Source: Bacteroidales bacterium (lineage in GTDB: Bacteria; Bacteroidota; Bacteroidia; Bacteroidales; UBA12077). From it: a stretch of DNA of 12,326 bases. The DNA lies in contig JASGMZ010000070.1 in the NCBI GenBank assembly GCA_030156305.1, positions 1 to 12,326 of the forward strand. Direction: 5' to 3'. Positions 6,465 through 12,326 of the stretch are shown one piece after another. Position numbers and translations under genes: made by a program. Below the pieces are notes generated by a model, which was not told the DNA's origin, did not search any database, and saw only the letters and a list, made by a program, of their open reading frames with translations. The first letter of the stretch is position 1, and each line of letters begins with the position of its first letter.

Positions 6465-7067
6465 TTATTTAATATTAGGATTGCTGCTTTTAAGAATATT
6501 ATACAGTAATTCACGAGCTCTAAATAACTGGGCTTTAACAGTTCCAATGGGGAGTCCTAGTTCATTCGCAATTTCATCGTACGAATATTCTTTAAAGTAT
6601 CTTAACTCAACAAGTGTTCTATAGCGTGGTTTTAGTTTGCTTACAACATTACGCGTTAATGCCATCCGTTGGCTTTTTATCATATCTTCCTCGGGGTCGG
6701 GGGAATTGGAGTGCAATGGGGCCGTTATATTTTCTTTTTCATCGGGAGAGTGGTCGAGAGAAATTAAGTTGGCTTTTTTCTTTCGAATAAAATCAATACA
6801 GTTATTGGTTGCAATTTTAAAAAGCCATGTTGAAAAAGCATAATTTGGGGTATATTGTGCTATGTTTTTAAATGCTTTGCCAAAAGCTTCAATGGTAAGA
6901 TCTTCAGCATCGCTTTTGTTATTTACCATTTTTAAAAGCATGTAATAAATAGCATCTTTATATCTGCCTAATAATTCGGCATAAGCTTTTTCATCACCAT
7001 TTACAGCAAGCCTTACCAGCTTGTAATCATGTTTTGCTTTTTCGGATAGATTCGGATTTATCTCCAT
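6465..7067 (-). CDS. ECF-type sigma-70 family RNA polymerase sigma factor
   Basis: A 200-residue sigma factor with only regions 2 and 4, so of the extracytoplasmic function class. Region 2 covers about residues 25-98, including the DAEDLTIEAF block (53-62) for core binding and the FSTWLFKIATNNCIDFIRKKK stretch (starting at 78) for -10 recognition. Region 4 covers about 137-190, with the helix-turn-helix YDEIANELGLPIGTVKAQLF (163-182) for -35 contact. A linker of about 35 residues rich in acidic residues lies between. The gene overlaps the glycosyltransferase by 10 bp and sits 9 bp before rsmG, so it is translated as part of that operon. No anti-sigma factor gene is adjacent. The regulon cannot be read from the sequence. 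The class is certain; the stimulus is unknown. Confidence 0.93.
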   Translation of the reverse strand: MEINPNLSEKAKHDYKLVRLAVNGDEKAYAELLGRYKDAIYYMLLKMVNNKSDAEDLTIEAFGKAFKNIAQYTPNYAFSTWLFKIATNNCIDFIRKKKANLISLDHSPDEKENITAPLHSNSPDPEEDMIKSQRMALTRNVVSKLKPRYRTLVELRYFKEYSYDEIANELGLPIGTVKAQLFRARELLYNILKSSNPNIK

Positions 7068-8200
7068 TGAGTGTTCTTTGTTGTAAAAAAATTAGAAATT
7101 GCAAAAGCTATACCGAACCAAGGTAAAACTATATCATAAAAAAGCGAAGGTAATAATAAATTTTTTTCATTCAGCTTTTTCATGGTAACTTTAAAAATCG
7201 TTAATTGTAAAATGCTTCTAAAAATAAATACTAAAAGTATATAAAGATAATATTCAGTAAATAAAGTTAGTGATAAAATAAATAAAATGTAATATAAAAT
7301 ACGGCTACTTTGTTCTAAAAATAATCTCCATTTGTCTCCAAACCTGTATAACTTGCCAGTTGTAGTGTGTCGTTTTTTTTGTTTAAACCAATCGGAAAAT
7401 CGAGTTTGGGGCTCAGATTCTGTTTTTGCTTCGGATGATATTTCTACGGCTGTATTCTTTTTATTAGCTACCTGATTCACAAACAGATCATCATCCCCCG
7501 ATTCAAGATGGTGGTGTTTTGCAAAGCCTTTGTTTTTAAAAAATAAACTTTTTTTGTAGGCAAGGTTGCGCCCAACGCCCATATATGGTTTTCCAGCTAG
7601 AGCATAAGTAAAATATTGAATAGCTATGAATAAAGTGTCGAATCGAATCAGATTATTTAAAATACCTTTTCTTTTTTTGTAACCACCATAGCCCAATACT
7701 AATGACTTTTGCCCGGTAAATTTAGATTGCATTCTTTCAATCCATTTATTGCTTTTGGGTTTACAGTCTGCATCGGTTAAAAGGAGCGTTTCATTTTGGG
7801 CTGCTTTTATGCCTACGGTTAATGCAAGTTTTTTATTGTGTGTAAATTTGTCGTCTTTTTTTATTGTAGTTACTTTAAGATGTTTATATTTTTTCTGAAA
7901 TCGTTCAAGAACAAACTCTGATTCATCTTCGGAACAATCATTAACAACAATAATTTCATAATCAGGGTAATCCTGATTTAATACTGAAGGTAAATTTTTT
8001 TCCAGATTTTTTTCTTCGTTTCGTGCACAGATAATAACCGATACAGGTTCTTTTTGTGTGGTTCTGTGTTTATTTTTTTTGTAAAAAACGATTCGTGAAA
8101 AATAAAAAAGGTAAAAATAAATCTGTATTAAAAAAGTAATTCCAAATAACAGTAACACAAAATAACGAGGGTGTTCCAGTAAAAAATTTAATTCAGCCAC
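7058..8200 (-). CDS. Membrane-bound family 2 glycosyltransferase
   Basis: A 380-residue processive-type GT2 enzyme. An N-terminal membrane helix (about 13-40) leads into a cytoplasmic GT-A domain: PVSVIICARNEEKNL (52-66) starts the fold, VVNDCS (85-90) is the nucleotide-binding acidic site, TDAD (142-145) the metal-binding DxD, GVGRNLAY (208-215) and SGDDDLF (234-240) the acceptor and base region, and QKKRH (274-278) resembles the Q/RxxRW motif. Two or three membrane helices follow (about 302-336 and 355-373). This suggests transfer of a sugar from a nucleotide donor to a lipid or growing polysaccharide at the inner membrane. The product is not predictable. The start is GTG at 8200; no in-frame ATG lies between it and the preceding stop. 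It heads the operon with the sigma factor and rsmG and diverges from tgt. Confidence 0.88.
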   Translation of the reverse strand: MAELNFLLEHPRYFVLLLFGITFLIQIYFYLFYFSRIVFYKKNKHRTTQKEPVSVIICARNEEKNLEKNLPSVLNQDYPDYEIIVVNDCSEDESEFVLERFQKKYKHLKVTTIKKDDKFTHNKKLALTVGIKAAQNETLLLTDADCKPKSNKWIERMQSKFTGQKSLVLGYGGYKKRKGILNNLIRFDTLFIAIQYFTYALAGKPYMGVGRNLAYKKSLFFKNKGFAKHHHLESGDDDLFVNQVANKKNTAVEISSEAKTESEPQTRFSDWFKQKKRHTTTGKLYRFGDKWRLFLEQSSRILYYILFILSLTLFTEYYLYILLVFIFRSILQLTIFKVTMKKLNEKNLLLPSLFYDIVLPWFGIAFAISNFFTTKNTQWR

Positions 8201-8234
8201 GATTTTAGGATTAAAATTTATAAAAGTTAAACAG

Positions 8235-8265
8235 CAATTTTATTAAAGTTTTTTTTGTTAAACAA
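8235..8265 (-). promoter_or_regulatory. Possible promoter of the glycosyltransferase operon
   Basis: On the minus strand TTG (8265-8263) is followed after 20 bp by TAAAATTG (8242-8235), one mismatch from TAnnTTTG. A start near 8230 would give a leader of about 30 nt before the GTG start. The match is imperfect in an AT-rich background, so this is a candidate only. Confidence 0.3.
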
Positions 8266-8307
8266 GATTTGTAATCTTAAGAAATGAATAATTTATTCAC
8301 AATTGGT

Positions 8308-8315
8308 TATCTTTG
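8308..8315 (+). promoter_or_regulatory. -7 element of the tgt-lptF operon
   Basis: TATCTTTG matches the TAnnTTTG -7 consensus exactly. No clear TTTG box lies at the expected -33 distance. Transcription would begin near 8320, leaving a leader of only about 13 nt before the ATG at 8333. An alternative TTG start at 8303 would lie upstream of this transcript, which argues for the ATG. Confidence 0.6.
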
Positions 8316-8332
8316 AGCCGAAAATTGAAGAT

Positions 8333-9463
8333 ATGATATTTGAAGTTAACGCATTTGATGGGAATAGTAAGGCAAGAGCCGGAATTATTGAAACTGGACA
8401 CGGGCCAATAAAAACACCTATTTTTATGCCCGTTGGAACTTTAGGAAGTGTTAAGGGTGTAAATCAACGCGATTTAATTAATGATGTGAAGGCTCAAATT
8501 ATTTTAGGTAATACCTATCATCTATTTTTACGTCCGGGAATTGAAACGCTTGAGTTAGCCGGTGGATTACATAAATTTATCAGCTGGGATAAACCTATTT
8601 TAACCGATAGTGGAGGTTATCAGGTTTTTTCTTTGGCTGAAAATCGAAAATTAAAAGAGGATGGAGCTCATTTTAGTTCACATATTGATGGATCAAAACA
8701 CATTTTTACACCTGAAAATGTAATTGATATACAGCGAATAATTGGCGCAGATATTGTTATGGCATTTGACGAATGTACTCCTTTTCCGTGCGATTATAAC
8801 TATGCAAAAAAATCGATGCAGTTAACTCATCGTTGGTTAGAGCGAGGAATAAAACGGTTTAATGAAACCGAATCTCTGTATGGACACGAACAAACCTATT
8901 TTCCTATAGTACAAGGTAGTGTGTATAAAGATTTACGTGTTGAGTCTGCCAACACTATTGCTTCCTATGATCGAGATGGCTATGCCATAGGAGGATTATC
9001 TGTTGGCGAACCCGTTGAAAAAATGTATGACATAATTGAGGTGGTTAATGAAATATTACCGAAAAATAAACCACGATATCTCATGGGTGTTGGTACTCCT
9101 GTTAACATTTTAGAAGGTATTGCACGGGGTGTTGACATGTTCGATTGTGTGATGCCAACTCGTAATGGACGAAATGGAATGTTATTTACCAGGGATGGTA
9201 TTATCAATATTAAAAATGTAAAATGGAAAAATGATTTTACACCGATCGAAAAAAATGGAGCGTCTTTTGTTGATGAAAGTTTTTCGAAGGCTTATTTGAG
9301 GCATTTAATTGTTTCCAAAGAAATTTTAGGAGCACAAATTGCCAGTTTACATAATTTAAGCTTTTATTTGTGGTTGGTTACTGAAGCTAGAAATAGAATT
9401 ATAGATGGTTCGTTTGCTGTATGGAAGAGTGAGATGGTACAAAAACTTGCAGTAAGGTTATGA
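8333..9463 (+). CDS. tgt: tRNA-guanine transglycosylase (queuosine pathway)
   Basis: Tgt swaps the guanine at position 34 of GUN-anticodon tRNAs for a queuosine precursor base (preQ1 in most bacteria). From the ATG at 8333 the protein has 376 residues. The general base D92 lies in TDSGGYQVFSL, the substrate loop is GGLSVGEP (220-227, bacterial type), and the nucleophile D271 lies in FDCVMPTRNGR. Odd point: the C-x-C-x2-C zinc motif expected before the AYLRHL block is replaced by G309, S311 and D314, while the histidine ligand H340 in LHNL remains. The rest is intact, so the enzyme is probably active but may bind no zinc. A longer frame opening at TTG 8303 adds ten residues unlike the family and precedes the likely transcription start. 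The stop overlaps the next gene by ATGA. Confidence 0.95.
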   Translation: MIFEVNAFDGNSKARAGIIETGHGPIKTPIFMPVGTLGSVKGVNQRDLINDVKAQIILGNTYHLFLRPGIETLELAGGLHKFISWDKPILTDSGGYQVFSLAENRKLKEDGAHFSSHIDGSKHIFTPENVIDIQRIIGADIVMAFDECTPFPCDYNYAKKSMQLTHRWLERGIKRFNETESLYGHEQTYFPIVQGSVYKDLRVESANTIASYDRDGYAIGGLSVGEPVEKMYDIIEVVNEILPKNKPRYLMGVGTPVNILEGIARGVDMFDCVMPTRNGRNGMLFTRDGIINIKNVKWKNDFTPIEKNGASFVDESFSKAYLRHLIVSKEILGAQIASLHNLSFYLWLVTEARNRIIDGSFAVWKSEMVQKLAVRL

Positions 9464-10551
9464 GATTTTTGGGATTAAAAAAAATTGACATTTATATTAT
9501 TAAGAAGTTCCTCGGAACTTACTTTTTTGCCATTTTATTGATTATAAGTATTGCCGTAGTTTTTGATATCTCTGAGAAGATCGAAGATTTTATCGAAAAG
9601 GAAGCTCCGCTTAAAGCGATTGTTTTTGATTATTACTTGAATTTTATTCCCTACTTCGCCAATCTTTTTAGTTCCTTGTTTACCTTTATTGCTGTAATTT
9701 TTTTTACTTCAAAAATGGCTTATAATACTGAGATTATAGCCATATTAAGTAGTGGAGTAAGTTTTCGTCGGATGCTTTATCCTTATTTTATTTCTGCTTT
9801 AATTATTGCACTTTTTTCATTTGCTTTGATGGCGTATGTTATACCTCCAGCAAATGCAGTACGGCTCGATTTTACTTATAAATATATAAAGAATCCCATA
9901 AGAAATACCGATAAAAATATTCACCGACAAATTGAACCCGGTGTATTTATTTATATGAAAAGCTATAATACTACAAATGATATAGGTTATAAATTTTCCA
10001 TGGAACATTTTGATGAAAGGGAAAATCTTCAATCAAAATTAATGTCTGATTATATTAAGTGGGATTCTACAAATAATAAATGGGCCATACGAAATTATTA
10101 TATCCGCGAAATAAATGGCCTCGAAGAAGAAATTATTACCGGAACATCCATTGATACTGCTTTAAACATGAAACCTGAAGAGTTTAAACGTATTGAAAAT
10201 TTTACCGAAACAATGAATATCCATGAGCTGAATGATTATATCAATAAACAACGGATGCAAGGAGCTGATGTCATTAGTTTATTGATTGATAAATACAGTC
10301 GGGTAGCTTATCCATTTTCTACTTTTATTCTTACCTTAATCGGCGTTAGCCTATCATCCCGAAAGATTAGAGGAGGAATAGGTATGCATATTGGGTTTGG
10401 ATTATTACTCAGTTTTTCATATATTCTTTTCATGCGATTTTCGACTATGTTTGCGGTTAATGGAACAATGAATCCATTATTTGCTGTTTGGCTTCCCAAT
10501 CTAATTTATGCTATCATAAGCTTATTTCTGTACAGGTTAGCTCCAAAATAA
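9460..10551 (+). CDS. LptF/LptG (YjgP/YjgQ) family permease
   Basis: A 363-residue inner-membrane protein of the family that, with LptB2 and LptC, lifts lipopolysaccharide out of the inner membrane toward the outer membrane. The layout is diagnostic: three N-terminal membrane helices (about 17-36, 62-83, 105-128), a periplasmic jelly-roll domain of about 140 residues, then three C-terminal helices (about 282-299, 307-331, 337-359). The cytoplasmic coupling segment EIIAILSSGVSFRRML (91-106) between helices 2 and 3 is the conserved block that contacts the LptB ATPase. Its ATG overlaps the tgt stop as ATGA, implying translational coupling. Only one such gene is present here, so the partner of the LptF-LptG heterodimer must lie elsewhere. 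I cannot decide between F and G. Confidence 0.9.
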   Translation: MRFLGLKKIDIYIIKKFLGTYFFAILLIISIAVVFDISEKIEDFIEKEAPLKAIVFDYYLNFIPYFANLFSSLFTFIAVIFFTSKMAYNTEIIAILSSGVSFRRMLYPYFISALIIALFSFALMAYVIPPANAVRLDFTYKYIKNPIRNTDKNIHRQIEPGVFIYMKSYNTTNDIGYKFSMEHFDERENLQSKLMSDYIKWDSTNNKWAIRNYYIREINGLEEEIITGTSIDTALNMKPEEFKRIENFTETMNIHELNDYINKQRMQGADVISLLIDKYSRVAYPFSTFILTLIGVSLSSRKIRGGIGMHIGFGLLLSFSYILFMRFSTMFAVNGTMNPLFAVWLPNLIYAIISLFLYRLAPK

Positions 10552-10751
10552 TTTAATGAAGTATAAAATTTAAAATATTACCTAAATTATACATTTGATT
10601 TAAAGGGTTTTGTAATTATTAATATCATTATTATTAAAATTAAATTTTTTTGAATAAAATGGATTTTGTAACGTTGTACTGTTTTTTTTATAATAAACTA
10701 CTTATGATGCTTACAAGCTAAATAAGCTAATATTAACTAAATGTACAAGAT
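10552..10751. other. AT-rich intergenic region before the carboxylase gene
   Basis: This 200-bp gap carries no gene. It should hold the promoter of the carboxyltransferase gene. TACATTTG (10590-10597) is a perfect -7 match but lacks a -33 box and would give a leader of about 150 nt. TTTG (10649-10652) with TAACGTTG (10669-10676) after 16 bp is an alternative, one mismatch in the -7 and slightly short spacing. Near the gene are a direct repeat AAGCTAA (10715-10721 and 10725-10731) and an inverted pair GCTTA/TAAGC (10709-10713 and 10723-10727). No intrinsic terminator for the permease gene was seen. Confidence 0.4.
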
Positions 10752-12296
10752 ATGTCTTTGAAAAGAAAAATTCTTGAACTTCAAAAAAAGCGGGAAAAAG
10801 TACTCCAGGGTGGAGGCGAGAAAGCCATTGAAAAACAAGTAGCTATGGGTAAAATGACTGCTCGTGAAAGAATTATTACTTTGTTGGATGAAAACTCATT
10901 CCACGAATATGATTTATTTGTAGAGCACGAAACTCGTGATTTTGATATGGATAAAAAAGTTCTCCATGGTGATGGTGTTATTATTGGAACAGGAACAATT
11001 TATGGCGCTCCAATTTGTATTTATGCACAGGATTTTACTGTTGCCGGAGGATCGCTTGGTTTAATGCATGCCAGAAAAATCACCAAAATTATGGATCATG
11101 CCATGAAAATGAGAGTTCCAATAATTGGGATTAATGACTCTGGAGGTGCACGTATACAGGAAGGAGTAAATTCTTTGGCTGGTTACGGCGAAATTTTTTA
11201 TCGTAACACAACCGCCTCAGGAGTTATTCCACAAATTTCTGTAATCCTTGGCCCATGTGCCGGCGGAGCTGTTTATTCTCCTGCATTAACTGATTTTGTT
11301 TTTGTGGTTGATAAGATCTCAAAAATGTTTATCACCGGGCCAGAAGTAATTAAAACTGTATTGGGTGAAGAAATATCTATGGAAGATTTGGGTGGCGCCC
11401 GAGTACACAGTGAAATTACTGGTAATGCCCATTTCTTCTCCGAAAGCGAAATAGAATGTTTTGATAAAATTAAAGAACTAATTACTTACATCCCATGGAA
11501 TAACGGACAAAAAGCTCGTCCGTTTGAACCGAAAGATCCAAAGGAAGAATTTAAAATTGATGAAATTGTTCCTGGTAATTCAAAAGAACCTTACGATGTT
11601 CGTGATGTTATCCGCTGTATTACCGATGGTTCTGAGTTTTTTGAAATTCAGGAGTTATGGGCTAAGAATATAGTTATTGGTTTTGGACGTATTAACGGAG
11701 AAACCGTTGGGTTTGTTTGTAACCAACCTCTGGTGCTTGCTGGAGTATTGGATGTTGATTCTTCCGATAAAGCAGCACGATTTATAAGGTATTGCGATGC
11801 ATTTAATATTCCAATCGTAACGTTGGTTGATCTCCCCGGATACTTGCCAGGTGTTGATCAGGAACACGCCGGTGTTATTCGTCATGGGGCTAAAGTGCTT
11901 TATGCATATTCTGAAGCGACTATACCAAAAATTACAGTTATCCTCCGTAAAGCTTATGGTGGTGGATATATTGCAATGAATTCACGTCACTTAAATGCTG
12001 ATTTTGTTTTTGCATGGCCGGGAGCTGAAATTGCCGTTATGGGTCCCGAAGGTGCTGCCAATATTATTTTTAGAAAAGAAATTATGTCAGCTAAAGATCC
12101 TGAAAAAATGCGAAAACAAAAAGTTAAAGAGTATAAACAAAAGTTTGCTAATCCATATGTGGCAGCTGCAAAAGGATATGTAGATTCGGTTATTGAGCCC
12201 AGAGAAACCAGAAAATTATTGCTGCATGCCATTGAGGTTTCAAAAAACAAAGTTGACAGAAAACCGATTAAAAAACATGGAATTCCTCCATTTTAA
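10752..12296 (+). CDS. Acyl-CoA carboxylase / methylmalonyl-CoA decarboxylase carboxyltransferase subunit
   Basis: A 514-residue carboxyltransferase of the PccB/MmdA family. It moves a carboxyl group between biotin and an acyl-CoA, usually propionyl-CoA/methylmalonyl-CoA. The protein has two crotonase-like halves. The N-terminal half shows QDFTVAGGSLG (93-103), INDSGGARIQEG (127-138) and the GPCAGGAVYSPAL block (167-179). The C-terminal half shows VDLPGYLPG (359-367), RKAYGGGYIAM (399-409) and WPGAEIAVMGPEGAA (422-436). GGA and GGG pairs supply the oxyanion holes. No biotin carboxylase or biotin-carrier domain is fused, so partners are separate proteins, perhaps encoded just downstream. With sodium-pump partners it would act as MmdA in propionate formation; with a biotin carboxylase, as propionyl-CoA carboxylase. 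The sequence here does not decide, so no symbol is given. Confidence 0.92.
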   Translation: MSLKRKILELQKKREKVLQGGGEKAIEKQVAMGKMTARERIITLLDENSFHEYDLFVEHETRDFDMDKKVLHGDGVIIGTGTIYGAPICIYAQDFTVAGGSLGLMHARKITKIMDHAMKMRVPIIGINDSGGARIQEGVNSLAGYGEIFYRNTTASGVIPQISVILGPCAGGAVYSPALTDFVFVVDKISKMFITGPEVIKTVLGEEISMEDLGGARVHSEITGNAHFFSESEIECFDKIKELITYIPWNNGQKARPFEPKDPKEEFKIDEIVPGNSKEPYDVRDVIRCITDGSEFFEIQELWAKNIVIGFGRINGETVGFVCNQPLVLAGVLDVDSSDKAARFIRYCDAFNIPIVTLVDLPGYLPGVDQEHAGVIRHGAKVLYAYSEATIPKITVILRKAYGGGYIAMNSRHLNADFVFAWPGAEIAVMGPEGAANIIFRKEIMSAKDPEKMRKQKVKEYKQKFANPYVAAAKGYVDSVIEPRETRKLLLHAIEVSKNKVDRKPIKKHGIPPF

Positions 12297-12308
12297 AATT
12301 TTTGTGTT

Positions 12309-12326
12309 ATGGTAGCAAAATCAAAA
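12309..12326 (+). CDS. Possible start of the next operon gene (cut by window edge)
   Basis: An ATG at 12309, 12 bp after the carboxyltransferase stop, opens a frame of six codons (MVAKSK) that runs off the window. The short spacing and shared strand fit the next gene of an operon. Partners of such carboxyltransferases, a biotin carboxylase, a biotin carrier or a small membrane gamma subunit, are the obvious candidates, but six codons cannot identify it. Confidence 0.35.

Noticed and set aside
8303..8332. Ten-residue N-terminal extension of tgt from a TTG start
   Set aside because: The added residues do not resemble the family N-terminus, ATG 8333 gives the usual length, and a perfect -7 element lies inside the extension.
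8201..8332. preQ1 riboswitch upstream of tgt
   Set aside because: The predicted leader is about 13 nt, and no C-rich hairpin followed by an A-rich tail and pseudoknot partner is visible in the gap.
10741..10761. Six-codon ATG frame overlapping the carboxyltransferase start
   Set aside because: It could be an upstream regulatory frame, but it has no codon pattern suggesting attenuation and no ribosome-binding site; chance in AT-rich DNA is more likely.

Overview
The window is a stretch of ordinary chromosome from a member of the Bacteroidota, most likely a Bacteroidales/Marinilabiliales-type organism. The evidence is the low GC content, the near absence of Shine-Dalgarno sequences, perfect TAnnTTTG -7 promoter elements, a protein with a type IX secretion (T9SS) C-terminal sorting domain, and the identity of the genes. 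No phage, CRISPR array, complete insertion sequence, tRNA or rRNA was found. I see no new multi-gene system. The points of interest are smaller: a repeat-rich left edge, a promoter palindrome, a tRNA-guanine transglycosylase without its zinc cysteines, and several non-ATG starts.

Left part, minus strand: 347 bp of repeat-rich intergenic DNA is followed (reading right to left) by the operon PASTA protein (4193-3381) > secreted T9SS cargo protein (3371-1410) > RluD-family pseudouridine synthase (1397-348). Gaps are 9 and 12 bp. A perfect -7 promoter element and a 16-bp palindrome precede the operon. Upstream on the same strand lies mqnE (5394-4279), a radical SAM enzyme of the futalosine menaquinone pathway, which starts at TTG.

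Middle part, minus strand: glycosyltransferase (8200-7058) > ECF-type sigma factor (7067-6465, overlapping by 10 bp) > rsmG (6455-5829, 9 bp gap) > rpmH (5747-5589). rpmH is a 52-codon ribosomal protein L34 gene with its own promoter and a strong intrinsic terminator. It is separated from the rnpA partner found in many bacteria.

Right part, plus strand: tgt (8333-9463) diverges from the glycosyltransferase operon. It is coupled by an ATGA overlap to an LptF/LptG-family permease (9460-10551). A 200-bp AT-rich gap follows, then the carboxyltransferase subunit of a biotin-dependent acyl-CoA carboxylase or methylmalonyl-CoA decarboxylase (10752-12296). Six codons of a likely next operon gene are cut by the window edge.

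The genes mostly serve housekeeping: translation and RNA modification (RluD, RsmG, L34, Tgt), envelope biogenesis (PASTA protein, LptF/G-like permease, glycosyltransferase, T9SS cargo), respiration (MqnE) and propionate or acyl-CoA metabolism (carboxyltransferase).
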